Below, in pieces: positions 22,270 through 35,254 of a stretch of 64,000 nucleotides of DNA. This stretch comes from Phlegmacium glaucopus (lineage: Eukaryota > Basidiomycota > Agaricomycetes > Agaricales > Cortinariaceae): assembly GCA_015039465.1 (NCBI GenBank), contig MU130542.1, forward strand, positions 62,001 to 126,000, written 5' to 3'. Every line of letters starts with the position of its first letter. The stretch's first letter is position 1. A program made the translations under genes and the position numbers. The notes under the pieces were generated by a model. It was not told the origin of the DNA. It was given only the letters and a program-made list of their open reading frames with translations, and made no database searches.

Positions 22270-25200
22270 ATGGACACCCAGCGGCAACTCTATAAATTCC
22301 CCCCATCTATCTTCGGCGATTTGCCCTGGATGAGCGACTTTGTGCTTCAAGATAACCAGGTGATCAGGGGTGCCTTTTCAGAAAAACAACAAAAATTTCT
22401 GGTAGGTTTAAAGCAATAAATCCCCTGTGCAAACAAATGATAGCTGTCGAAGCCTCTAGTGGATGCTCTGATAAAGCACCAAAATACGCTAGCGTTTGAT
22501 CAGACTCTGAGCGTCCCATACCACTACTTCTGGAAGTGGATTACAGGGCAAGATCTGGGAAGCGCTACAGTGGGGGTCCATACTACAGGACAAGCGCATG
22601 TTCTTTCTGCGATGATGGCGTACAGAGTGCTAGAGACCGCAAACATGGTATATGGCTCGCCCTTTACAAGACATGTTTCCAAATTCACTGAAGAACGCCG
22701 CGATGTCGTAAAGTTGGTAGATTCTGTGAAGAAACTAGTGAGTTGGGCCCTCCTCATATTTACAAGGTTATGCATTGCTTGCACTACAGATACAACAAAC
22801 TGGGGAGGATCTGAACTGGGTAGACTTTCTCCGACAGGCAAAAGCAAACGCAGACATGATTTGGGCCAAGGAGGACTGGAATGAAGGCCCAACTTCTGAG
22901 CCAACAGCAGGGGATGAATCCCAGGTTTCTTCCTCCAGGCGTTTGCTTCACTCAGTCATTGAGAAATCAAGAATGGCCCATGGATACTGCGTGTTGGCAA
23001 ATGTAGAAACAGCTGCTGCCCACCTGCTGTATCTAGCCAGCGAGGTTAGTCTGCAAGGCCAGCCCAGTATCAGTTAACTAAATCCATATAGGGAGAGTTA
23101 GATGGCCCTGAGGTGCCGAAATTGGCTGAGAAGCTTGGGCTGTGAGTGCAGTATTTTTGCATCTGTCATCCCTCTCACGAGCCCACAAAAGTACTCTTGG
23201 AGAAGAAGGGCTTTCTTACGTTAAGAATTCCTTGGGTAAAGCAAACTTCCAGCAGCCCCTCTTCTTCGCCCTTGCAGTGTCTCCTATCTTTCTCCTGATG
23301 GATTCCCTGATGTCTGGAAAGTCGTTCGTGAAAGCGTGCACGAAAACATCCCTCTTGAACGTGCGTTGGATTGGGTTTAGCTGGGTACCTGAATTAATCC
23401 GTCAACTCCTAGGCATGGCTGAGCTCTTCATTCAAACGGAGCGAAGAGTTTATAAAGGTAGAAAATAGGCTATGGAAGGCCATCTTTGATGTAGCAGACG
23501 GAATTCCTAGCAAAACTGCCCTAGGAAGTTTCTTCGAAAGCTTGAATTTTTCAGAGCTTTCCGCAGCAGCACCGACGGATGAAACCTGCTTTGTGGTCTC
23601 CAGCAATAAAGGTGAGAAAACAAAGAAGGGAGGCGACTTCCTTGAAGTTTTCCATGCTTTTCTTTGCATTTCCCTAACATAATAACAGATCCAGCTTGGC
23701 ATGAGAGCGATCAACTGGATGCCCCAGAGGCTGGCCGGCTTTCATCGCCTCTCCCTACCCAAGGTGAGCGGTGCTTAGGTAATTTAGATGGAGGTCTACT
23801 GATGGTCTATGGATAAATAAAAGGCACCTCGTTGTCTAGAAAAAGGATCCATGGAGAAAACTCTTCACTTGATGCAGAGTCTCAGTCTAAGAAGATGAGG
23901 GTTGACTTGGGCGAGTCTATCGGGCAGGAGGATGAACCTGGGGCTGTCAGCGTAGCCGGCGTCAACAAAGATGAGCTTGAGCTGTTGGACGTAAGTAAGA
24001 AATATCAAGAAGTATCGGATGGTGGTGACGCAGACTCCCAAGGAAGTGCTGAGGTCTCGAACCAGCAGGGCCAGGTAAAGATGCAGAGATAATTTTCCGG
24101 GTATAATTTTCTAACATTTTTCCGGTTCTTTAAAGGTTGACCCCAAGCACGGACAAAAATTAAGGAGGAAAACCCTGGTAAGGAAGAAGAGGGGTTTTCA
24201 CAAAACCGGGCAGGACAAACTGCATCTGCATCAAACGCCGGCAATAGGTCCACATCAGCAACCGTGGACAAAGGCCCACACGGAGGCAATGCTGGGGCCA
24301 AGGAAGAGGAAGAAGATATGAGTACGATGCGGCATCCTGGATATCTCTCTACCTCGTCTTACCAAGCGCTATGTGATGATGAGGAGGATTGGCCGAACGT
24401 TGAAGCCAAAGAAGAATGCGAGGTTCAGGTAAAGCTATATTTCACATCCTTATATCTAGAGGATCAATTTCTGATTGGGGAAGCCTAGAGGGTCCTAGGA
24501 CAGGAAACCATTAGCTATCCAGTCCCTGGATCTCCTAATGAGGCAATTGCCTATCGACCTGAGGCCCATGTAGGGGATAATATTTATATTCTAGCCTTTG
24601 CTGACCATAATCATGTAGCTGGAAAAAGAACTCTCATGGCTGTACGCACTGGACGGCCAGACTGTAAAATTACACACAGGTGTTCCGATGTATGCAGCAA
24701 GCCCGGATCACTCCTGTCTATCGATAATGTCCAGAAAGGATTGGAATAAGCTCACTCATCTTCAAAGGCAGAGGCTATTTTCCACCAAGGATATCCTGAT
24801 ACTGGATTCTGGCTTTGAATCAGCAACTTTTGACAGGGATCTCCTCCTGTCAGTTGCTGGGAGCATGGATCGAGTTGTCACACTCCATGGTATGTGCTCA
24901 GGCAAACTATGATTCTAAGCCTCATCACTTTATTTTGTAGACCACTCTGCAGATGAATTGGGGAGGAAATCCTTCAGCGGGAATATGGACCTTCTTTATA
25001 GCCATTCAGAGGATCCTAACGGGCTTGTTTTAAGCACCCTTGACCTTCCTGCCGCTGAGGCGTTTCATCCCCACAGGTCCATTTCCACGGATGTCTGCGC
25101 TTTTAATGCAACTGTGGGTAGGCAATACTGCAACCAGAATTGCCACCAGTATCCCCAACGAAGCATGCGTTGGAACGAATGCGCCCTGAAGCATGCAAAG

Positions 25201-26421
25201 GAAAAGTTTAACATAAGCCCTAATGGCTTTGCAAAGTACAAGCGGCTCATCAGCGGGGCAGAATTGCTTTTTTTGGCTACCTTAGTTGAAGACGTCAGCC
25301 TTGGGGATATTAACATCTTCTCCCCAGATAACTACGATGGACGCCTACCTCCTGGTCATAGGTGGACGATAGAAGCGGTCCCAATTCTGCCAGGATCAAC
25401 CATGTAGGCTTCTATATTTACGGCTGTTTTCCCAAGCTAACTTCTTTTTTATTATGATAGATACTTGAGGCCATGTAGGCCACATGCCGTAGTGGCTTTG
25501 CGCCATACTGTGTGCGAAGGAGGATATCTCTATTCTCGGTCTACCGTTGGGGACACCTGCTTTGGAATACTGCATGACTTTGGGACAGGACTATTCGCCT
25601 CCAGCCCTGAAGAGGTTTGGGATTCTCGTGAGCTCATTAGAAGGATCACCACCTATTTCCACATGCATTTTGTTGAGGGCAGATCTCAATCAGGTATGCA
25701 TTTCCAGAGATATATCATGGCCATGCAGTTGAATCGACGCCCTCACACAGATAGCAGCCACCACCTCCCTGATCTGGCTGATTTTAAGGGGGTGGTTGGC
25801 CTCCTTTGTCTGCTAAATGTGGCAACGCTCGGTCACGTCATTTACCTTCCATTTTATCAAGAAAAGGTTAACCTTTTTGGCAGCAGCCATCAAAGCCTGT
25901 TTGCTGTCACAAGGCAGAAAGCTCAGGATATCCTGAAGTATATGGAACGAAAGGTTCTTGTCAGCAAGCATGGGGTGGAGCTGGAGTTTATCCAGCTCTT
26001 CCAAACATATTTTGTCCAGCAGGTCCAAGCCCTCATCCGTCAGTGCTCCGCCAGGCAACCCGAGGGTAACTCCGCCATCGAGGGAGAAAAATCCATCTCC
26101 CAAAAGCTTACTGAAGCAGTAGCTGCCTCATTCTATGCCAAGAAGTGGTTTAGGCTGGAGTTGCGTAGACAAATTAAGATAAAGTATCCAGACACAAGTT
26201 ACTCATGGATCTCTGATGAGGTGTTCGTCACCTCTGTACGCAACCCTGGTCCAGAAGGTTTGCTTAGGTTCACCTATCTAATCGCTTGTTTTAATCAGTC
26301 TTTCACAGGCACCTTGAAAAAGAGCTGCATCTTCGACCTTGAATTTCCTACCAGCCTGGTCTACGATGATAAAAATGAGAAGATGTGCTGCCTGTTCAAC
26401 ATCCTACAGCATCCATGTTAA
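22270..26421 (+). CDS. Divergent JmjC-like protein, paralogue 4 (HxD lost)
   Basis: Starts at ATG 22270 with a module equivalent to the other paralogues (FGDLPWMSDFV). An intron after FSEKQQKFL leads to PLVDALIKHQ. Shared blocks follow: VSSSRRLLHSVIEKSRMAHG near 22.95 kb, FFALAVSPIFLLMDSL near 23.3 kb, and ENRLWKAIFDVADG near 23.5 kb. Next comes a disordered region with a basic cluster (KKMR). In the JmjC core, MRWNECALKH aligns with MRWGLAATTG, but the HxD position reads NISPNG, so two iron ligands are missing. The distal site is kept (YLRPCRPHAVVAL). It is probably not an active oxygenase and may be structural or regulatory. The long last exon is 25465-26421. CACGTG at 22208 lies 57 bp before the ATG. 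Confidence 0.68.
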
Positions 26422-27830
26422 GGTTCTTCCAGTTGGCAGAGGACCGGAGGGTGTCTATTTTTCAATGAATCCATCTTACCAATTTTGGGGGAAATAGATC
26501 AACGTCCTTGACAATCAAAGCATTTGGATTATTCTAGTCGGTTTTGTTTTGTTTTACTCAAATCATCCCTTTGTAGAATTAAATTGTAGCTATTGTTGTG
26601 GTTTTATAGCGCCGTAGTTGAAAAAATTCCCCTCATACTTAATATTCGACTACTGCTGGCTATTTTTTGAGACCCAGTTATAGACAGCAGTCGCCATATG
26701 TCGCCCACCCAATGTGAGCATAGCCTAGGCGTGAGGAGCAGGGAATTGCAGGGAACTGAAGATAAGCCAGAAACGTGTGAGGTATGCAGTCGGCTAGGCT
26801 TTAAATTTGAATGTGTATATATTTCAAGAACACTCGGGCCTTGGTAACTCTGGACTTTCCGTGATGAGAAATTCCAGCAACAAGCTCAACGAATGGCATT
26901 TGAAATAATCACGTGATCGGTTGGATTTCCAGTAGCCGTGTCTAAGATTAGGGTTACAATTAAGTGGCTGCAGCTTGGATCCCTCCTTTGGCTGGATAGG
27001 AAGATAAATTTGGGCAGGGAAATTTTCAGGACAAATATATGGAGGAACCACTCCGCCGTGTCCATATACTTAGATTGAGTCTGTGTGCACAGGGTTCAAA
27101 GGTTCTTGCAGTCATCCAGAACCGTCACCAGATCCCTTTCCAAATCAACCACGACAATGGGATAGGGCTGCATTTATAGCGGAAGCAAGACATAGCAACT
27201 CCTATCTACTGACGCCTTCTTCGATGTTCATATTCAGGATCATTCATATTCAGGGTGCTTGTTCAGGGGTGACGCAATTATAGCGGCTGTGATGATGCTG
27301 TGTGTTGACGCGGTTTGCATGCCACCTGCCCAAGTTCCTCACCCATCGGCCCACTTAGCTCTGGAACGGATGCAGCATTTTTACAAAAACTTGGAAAAAC
27401 GCAGCCTTGTTGTCTCCTGAGCGATACCAGGATCTCATCCCATCGTCAAATGCCAACTCCATTTCCTGGAAAATCTGTGGAATATGCTTGACATGTCAAG
27501 GGAGAAGGCTGATATATTCAGGGCTAAAAGGCCAATCAATAGCCGCCTTTGTAGGCTAGGGCTCCACCTGCAGATGCTCTTACGGTAGATGCTACGCGCT
27601 ACAGCAGTCTTCGTGGCTGTCGACGCAGGTCAGGTCTGGGCTTACCCAATCTGCTGGAGCTTTCTTTGGACGCTTAGATTAATAGGCTTCGCTGGGGAGC
27701 GATCAAATGTTGGCAAGACGTGGGAGGCAGAATATTGGGTATAACCGTAGGCAGGTCCGTGCGTCCGATAGGCGTGACACGTTACTCCCTCATCCAGTTG
27801 TTGAATCATCAACTTATTTGGCAACAAACC
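26422..27830. other. Intergenic spacer with motif copy D
   Basis: No gene recognised. The 50-bp motif lies at 26905-26956 on the minus strand, with only a short frame of about 32 codons after it. Confidence 0.5.
26905..26956 (-). promoter_or_regulatory. Conserved 50-bp telobox/E-box motif, copy D
   Basis: On the minus strand it reads TAACCCTAATCTTAGACACG, then GCTACTGGAAA, then TCCAACCGATCACGTGATTA. No recognised gene follows on that strand. Confidence 0.6.
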
Positions 27831-28950
27831 ATGACCTCTCCTAAGCCTTTGCGATGCTCGTCTCGAATCAAACAAAATATCCGTTTCGACGAGGATGCTA
27901 GCTACCCTGATGGTCCTCCTGTCACTGCTGTTGAAAGATGGGTATCCCGACTTGATCAAGAGGCGTTTCCTAGCGATGATTATGCCAGGATTGACGACAT
28001 TGTGGTCTATTGCCTATTTGCCTCCAAACGCAGTCCAAAATTTTACAGGGCATTGAAACCTACAAGGGCATTTCTAGAGGATGAGTTGCCAATTCCGATT
28101 AATACAGCCTTGGATATCTGCCAGGCCTATCTTCAGTTAGCAAAGACTTCAAGTGACTCGCCCTTTGTCGCCTCGGCAGCAGCAGATGTCCTAACCCAGA
28201 AGTACCCTTCTATATTTTGGGGAGAGAAGGATAGAAGAATTCTGAAGCAGTAAGCCTCGTCCACTTGTTGGCTGACGCCCACGCCTTACATCTTAGCAGC
28301 CTTCTCCAGCGATACCATATTATGACCTACACCTCTCCTACACCAATATGCATTGAAAAGGTGCAATATCACCTGGAACCAGGCTCGAATGTTTCCTGCG
28401 GATTGAAAGCGATGGTCGACATCGACCCCTTCGTGATTATCCTTGCTGCATGTAGCTCTATGTCGTCAAATCTTGTTCCTGGGCGTCCAGGTATATCCAT
28501 CATTACTTCCTCTCAACGCCAGAAGGGGGAAGTAGGCCCCAGATTGATATTAGGGCCATTTCGTTTCGCCAATCATGACTGCTCGCCCAACTGTCAGGTA
28601 TGCATAAGCTGGATGTATAGACACATAGCTGATGCACTGAAACAATCTCTGCAAAGCAGATCATGCCAATTCCAAACAGCTTTGCCTACACCCTGTGCAC
28701 TCTTCAAAAAATTGAGGCTGGGCAATCCATCACTCTCAATTATGCTGCAGATGGATCCTATTTTGGTGACAAGGCCTGTGGATGCGCGACTTGCAACCCC
28801 CACCAACCTCCCGTGGCCGGGAAAAGACCTCTGGACCTATCCAAATTCCTTCCAAACCCCAGCGGGAAAAGATCAAGGAGAGGTGGAAAAAGGGCTAAGA
28901 GACGGAGGCCGAATGCATCGGAATCTCCAGAGGTAAATATTTGTCCATAG
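27831..28950 (+). CDS. SET-domain protein, Suv4-20/Set9-like, copy 2
   Basis: Starts at ATG 27831 (MTSPKPLRCSSRIKQ). The N-terminal helical exon resembles that of copy 1. The SET core has ILGPFRFANHDCSPNCQ, an intron at the same position as in copy 1 (donor near 28,597), then IEAGQSITLNYAADGSYFGD and the post-SET CGCATC. This is close to the Suv4-20/KMT5 pattern (GPxxFxNHDCxPNC, then Y..D.FFG, then CxCxxC), so H4K20 methylation is the best guess. Unlike copy 1, it keeps the full NHDCSPN motif. The C-terminus is strongly basic (GKRSRRGGKRAKRRR), a likely nuclear signal or nucleic-acid contact. The stop is TAG at about 28,950. The exon join near 28,255-28,300 is approximate. Confidence 0.75.
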
Positions 28951-29181
28951 CCATACCAAATGCCACCCAACTTTTAAAATAAATGCCCCTGGAGTGCTAC
29001 CCAAGCAAAGGGGCCAGGTTTAAGCTTCAAGGCTCACTTATGTGTGAATAAATTCTCTGGGGATAATCAAGTATCTCAACCTCAAGGGCTAATATGGACG
29101 CAGAGTATATATCTTTCCCGCACGTGATTGCAGGAATGCTCAGGGTGTAGCTAGTTTACCTTCTCTGCACTTCAAACTGAC

Positions 29182-32100
29182 ATGGACCACGCAGATATCT
29201 CAGCTATTACGCTGGTCTATTCAGACCATCCTTCTCCCCTTTCTTCCCCTCGTCCCCTCTGTAGTTCCCTTGGCTATGGGCGTATTGCCATGTCTGATTT
29301 CCCCAAACACGACCTCAGGCAATCCTTGGCAGCCGAAGGACCTATGAGATCTAAATTAGACGTGGGAGAGATGGAAGTGGACATTGAAGAAAGGCACATC
29401 ACACACTTTAACGAAGCTCTAGTCGGCTCACAAACGTTGGATGATTCAATCTCAGACGATGATAGTATTGAAGTATACGCTGGTAAACAAGGTTGGCTCT
29501 TACTTGCTGACCGAAGTACAAATTGAAGAGCTACTGTTGAAGATGGTTTGACGTCTGATTGGTTGATGGCTACAGATCATGGGGACCTGGAGGAGAGGAT
29601 AGCGGCTGAAAACCACCTTTTTTTATCCAGGTGGGATGCCATCAGTAAGCTTCTAGGTTTATCCTGAATCAGCAGGAGCAGCTCACCTCGCCCCTGGAAA
29701 ACAGCTGAGCTTCACGACGACATGCTGCTAGAACAGGTCGCGTCTCTCCTTGGCCACGTCTGTCTGTGCATTCAGTTGAAACTTCCTCAATTCAGGAAGC
29801 CTGACTTGATTCAACTTTACAGACTGGGATGGTGACATTTCCATGCATTCTCCAACTGAAGGTGGAGGTCTGAGTGTATCGCCTCTCCAAGGCGTGGAGG
29901 CTGCCATGGAAGAAGCCATCCTAGGAAGCTTAAAGGGTGATGTCTTGGATTGCCATGCGGATATGCTGCCACATGCCATGGGCGTCTGGGCTGGTGAAGA
30001 AGCTCAAGGTACCTCTAATCCACTTTATTCGGGCCGCTGCATTCATTGGGCATGTTTTCAGCTGGGTCATGCCCGGAATATGCTGCGGAGATGCTAGAAA
30101 TCGAAGAGTCCAACAGTGGGATCGACTTTGGAACAGAATGCTTCCACAACTACTTGGAATGGAATTTGGATAACCCTGGCCATGCGGTAGGTTGTTTCAC
30201 ATAGAAGATGCCTGCAGCGATCTCAAATTTTATGGGCCAGATGTGCACCGGATGTCAGCGCCCTGCTCCTACCATCAAATGTGATAATGCAGGTTGTTCC
30301 ATCAGCCTGTGCACCGGGGCTGACTCAGCCAGCGGCCCCTGTCTAGTTCGTACGAGCAATGGCCCTTGGCTATGCCCTGCACACTCTGCAGATGTTCCTT
30401 ACCAGGACGCCATAAATGCTAAGTTACCCAGGGTCTACGACCATGGCTTCAGGCTCCGGCCCATGCTATACCTGTTGATCCGATATACAGACGAACTCAA
30501 CCCGATTGAGCTCGCAGGCATTGCAGAGCGCCTCCATGGTGCGTTTCATGGCCACATGGACCTGGTGGGTTTCTTCAGTGCCTATGTAATCAATTCAAGG
30601 GCCAAAAATACCTTCCTAGCTGATGGAGGTGGAAGTAAAGATGCCAAACCTTAATGATGATGCTGCGGAGACTATGAAAACATGGATGTCTAACCACCCA
30701 TCCTCAGCTGTTCTCATAGTTCTAGCAACGGACAGGAAGCCCAAAGTTGGACGTCGTCCTCAATTTCGGGTAGGTAGGCATGCTCTCCAAGGACGGGCCG
30801 CGTTTCAACTGCCATTTTTAGGTAGTGCAAAAAGCATTAGGCCCTTCTTACCAAAGTGTCTTGGTAAAAAACCACTCTCCTATCCGCGGCTTGTTAGTTC
30901 TTGGACCAGGGGAAATCATAGCAATGGAGAAACATCCATCCCAGCTAAAATGTTGGGGTGAACCTGTACGAAAGTGAGTTTTGGACCTCTGAAAGGCGTA
31001 TTCTGCGAAAGATCAATCCTGCCCATAGTGCGGACCTTACCTGGGTTGTTGGGTTTACAAACCCCAACCTTTACTTAGGGCGCATCATGAGTTCTCTTCC
31101 AGAGTTCATTTTCCAGGTTTACTTCAAAACCGTGTTAGGTCGGCCAAATGTGGTGTCAGAGTCGCTGATTTGGTCTTTTGCTTCACCTTGGGTATTGGAT
31201 CATACCTGTATCCTTTTCATTGAACTTTCTTCCCCGACATCCATCTATCCTGTTGCAAAAGAAATCATTAAATGGACCCCAAACATGCCTTGGGGGATTC
31301 CTCTCCAACCTTGTCCAACCTGCAAAGTGAATTGGAGCCTTAAAGCGAGCTTCTGTTCTGGCTTGGAGTGTGCTGTAAAGTGCCATGGTTGTGGCAGCGA
31401 AGGAAGTGGAAAATGCCCAGATGATGGGCAGCAGATGGTCTTCCTGAAGCGTCGGCATCTCAAGGATGGTCCGGAGCCTTACATCCTTGCCACATTCCCC
31501 AAGCCTGCCCAGGTAAATGTAGAGTGGAAGAGCATCCAGGAAAAGGAGGAGGGATATATCAGGCGTGATGAGTTAAGCTCCTATGGTGGGGTTGCTAGAA
31601 AGGTTAGTTTCTTGCATTCAAGTTATGGCGTAGGTTTCTCACCCTGGTTTCAGTTTTGCTCCTCTTGCCATGTGTTTGGAGATGTGAGATCTTGCTCGGA
31701 GTCGGGATGCACTTTTGCGCTTTGCACTGGTCGGAAAGGGGGTCGATGTCTAGACCTTGGGCGGGAAGAGACTTGTTGGTACTGCCCTCAACATTCATCT
31801 ACACGAGCCCACAACCATACGGTGAGAAACTGCGCTCAAAAAATATAGCGTAACTAACCGTTTTCCAGAAGTATGAGATGACAGCCAGAAACTACTGGAG
31901 TCTCCTGGGCTCTCCCGACCCTAGGCCTTTGATGGTTGTTTACATACCTCCGCAGGGTGAAATTGGGGCCTGGAATAAGCCCTTCGCAGATCGTTGGGTT
32001 GCGATTGGGCCATCTGACAGAAACACAGTCTGTTTTTTTTTGTTTTTTGCCTATATAAAGCCTAACATTCCTAGTTTATCGCAGGTACATTTATGGGAGG

Positions 32101-32639
32101 TGATTTTTCTCTCGGGTCTCTCTCTACCTGGGTTGTGGAGAAGGAAGATGCAGATGTTGTGGTTTTGCTCCAAGGGCAAGCGCCTCAAACGTCAGATATT
32201 TGCTTGGTTAGTAATCCTTTCTCATATCCAGCCTATCATCTTGTACTAAAGTTGCTCAAGCATTTTGAACGTGCTTTGGGTGGCCTCTTCAAAGTAATTT
32301 TCAACCCGGAACACAGAGGATATCGTGGGATAGTTGCGCTGGCACCGGGTCTGACGACGCCTGCCTCTCTTGCACAATTTGAGCAGCTGACAATAAGGTA
32401 GGTATGTTGTCTGCTGGAGCTAAATTTATCTGATTTTTTTTCCTAGGCAAAGTCTTTCATGGATCATGGGACCAAGCCATTCCGGATTTAATCCAGGATC
32501 CATGGTCGACCTTCTTCCTGATCTTTTCTTTCATCTGATGGTGCGGAGAGAGGGCGACGGCATCAGAGACCTAGTAGATAAGGTGTTCAATCGACCTTGG
32601 GCGTTGGGTAATACTGACGTTGTATTGGTGGAATTTTGA
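29182..32639 (+). CDS. Cysteine-rich multi-exon protein, function unknown
   Basis: Starts at ATG 29182 (MDHADISAITLVYSDHPS), 56 bp after a CACGTG at 29121, and ends at TGA 32637-32639. Three cysteine-rich blocks stand out. CTGCQRPAPTIKC with CLVR and WLCPAHS lies near 30.25-30.38 kb. PCPTCKVNW with CHGCG lies near 31.3-31.4 kb. CSSCHVFGDVRSC with CTGRKGGRC and WYCPQHS lies near 31.65-31.8 kb. The first and third share CxxC..C..C..CTG..C..CPxH and look like duplicated zinc fingers, possibly PHD-related. The region between and the C-terminal third, with SMVDLLPDLFFHLMVRREGD, are unassigned. Introns are short; the last splits ACAATAAG from GCAAAGTC at about 32,399-32,447. No catalytic motif was seen. 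Confidence 0.6.
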
Positions 32640-35254
32640 CTAAATAAGCCCAAATATTCACAACTTCAACTTCAACTTCAACTTGGAGGCGTGCCGTATA
32701 TGGGACTAAAGGGATGATTTGTTTGGATACATTTTTTTAATTTTAGTTCCTATCTACGTCCTGCGGGGCCTTGCGCTACGCCGGACTGCATCTGTTCTGA
32801 TGTAACTATGCGAATGGTATGCAATGTGTGGTCGCTATCTGCGTGGACGTTTGAATACTTGCTACGCATCTCCCTGCTCTCAGCTACTCAGAGAAGACGA
32901 TATCATGCTTAATATCATCGACGCGCTATCTCTTATGGTTTGAAGGGATAGATAGGTGATTTGGAGCGTTGCTAGAGGGACCCTGAGTGAAACGCGCCAG
33001 CTAGCAGGTCCCCACGAAGCACCGATTTTTGTTTGGTCCACGTGATGGTGAAAATAACCTAATACTACAGGATGCTCTCTCAAGCCTAACTGCATGAAAG
33101 CAAAGTCCTCAAACTCAGGCCAGAGGGAAATAAGCTCCCATGCCACCTTGCATGCTAAGAAACTAATGTGGCTTGAGCGGCAGGTGCACAAAGATAGGGC
33201 GGAAGCCTTGACAGTAGGTGACGAACCGAGGTAAATTTAAAAGGCGCTGACCCCTACGATAACAGAAGCGAAGGATTGTGGCATTAAAAGCTCCATCATC
33301 GGGAGAAAGAGGACGTAAAATTGTCGGTTCAGGTTGGAGGAACGGCGGCAGTCTCATCACCATTGGAAAGAGGGGAGAAAGAGAAATTTCCCATCAAAAA
33401 AGGGCCCAAGAGCTCCGAGAGTTGATAGCCCTGAGGGTGGCGCGGAAAAAAAGGGTGAAGGAGCTTATGGAAAAAAGGGCTGGGACATTTTTCTAGCGAA
33501 GCTACGAGTTGTGGAAAGAGCCTAAGCTATACCTAGGCCAAGTTTTCAGCCATTTGTGCAGTACAGTGAGGCGATTTCAGGCTCTGCCTGGACCTTGGAC
33601 AGGTGCGTATACCCTCCCATGCAGATCATGCGGGCGCTTTTTCTATGGGTGGCAGTTCTTGCTCTCCTTGCGCGGCCCTTACTACCCACTTCCCCTATAT
33701 ACTCATGCCCCATTCAACCTGGCTCACTGAAGGTAAGGTGATCCGTTCTCCCTAGAATTAAATTCACGCAAGGAGACATATTTGAGAGAAAGCAGGGCTT
33801 CCGCCCCATTCCGCAGCTGTAAACTCAAGGTCGGAAAGCTCTAATGAGTCAGGCTACGCTACAATCGAGTGTGGGGACTTTATTCCCTTGACTCAACGCG
33901 GACGACGGTCTACGCTTGCTACCTCGGCATCGCCATTTCTTTGGCATATACGTGCCATTTTAAAATGCTGAAGAATGAGACCCCAGCCCATTTCACTGTA
34001 GCGTGACTTAGATTACAGAGGATCTGATGGATCAAGTTGGATTTGGGTATGCTGGTGCGTCTTGGGCCAAGGTTGCTGGTCACTGGAGGTCTGAATATCC
34101 AACTACATACTCACTTCTATGATTCTTGACGATATGGATGGAAGAGATGGAAGAAGGCCCTTAAATCTCTTAGAGCTAGTTGGCATGCAGGATGAGGATT
34201 ATCAGGCACTTGGGGCATGGTCCATGGCTACGCCCGGCATTACGAGTCCCCCTGAAGCTTGGAATGTGAGGTCGAGGTGTCAGACGCGTGTCGACATTCA
34301 ATAATCGGTCCAAAATATCTCAACATCAATATCCCAAGCTCTTTCGACGAAACACCGGTAGGGGATGTGCTTCTGCATTAAACGCCGGTTTATCCAATGT
34401 GATAGGCTTGTTATCATTGAAGATAAGGTGCATATATTTTAAGGAGCCAACTAACCCATAAGAAACAAAAAATAATAATACAAATGTCTCAAATTCAAGT
34501 TTGCATGAGTTCCGAGTCGTCGCGTGTTCCAATCCAATCTTCCTGCAGACAGCTGTGTAAAGGGTGCTCGCCAGATATGGTAAACTCAAATGGGAGGGTT
34601 TGTGGTTTGGTCGGATGCTGGGGTCGTCTGAGGACAAGGTTGCGCATCACACTTGGCGATGGTGTAGAGTGCAGGCATGGAAGATCTCTGAGCTTCACGA
34701 GGGCAGGGGGAGAGATTTTTTTCTCAGTTGAGAAGCCCTTCAAATTCGCTTCATGTCGATGTAAAGAACCATACCCGGCGTTCGCGCACCAGGCCACTCA
34801 TAAATTACTGAGATACGATTCCCCCAGTTTGGCGCAAGAGATGGTCGAGGATAGGCTGAAAACAGGCCATTTATTCCTCCTGGTGTAGACGTAGCTTCAG
34901 GACGCGCAGTTTTGGTCAAATGACCAGGGCTGTATGGAGCCTAGGCGGGGTGATCATCTAGATGAGGTGATCTGAGCTAGCCCCATTCAGAGAGCCTCGT
35001 CCAGAGTTTAGGGATTTTTGAACAGCTATGCATTTTTTTTGTGAAATGGTGCTGAACCATGCGCACTGGGTTGGGGAATGATGGCTTGTTGTTCATAATC
35101 TTTGTCATCTTTTCAGCTTTTGGATATGTATGTAAGGCTAGGTGGCTAAAAATAGATCCCTCACGTCATCCATTCACGTGATTCCTTTGTACGTTTGTTT
35201 ATGTTGATACTCGAATAACTTGAACACGAACTTCCGCTGAACCCCTTTTTTTTT
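32640..35254. other. Long gene-poor spacer
   Basis: No convincing gene in about 2.6 kb. A direct triplet of ACTTCA lies near 32,660. CACGTG occurs at 33039 and 35175. Short frames at 33278 (lysine/arginine-rich), 34119 and 34484 lack any recognisable family or splice support. Confidence 0.5.
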
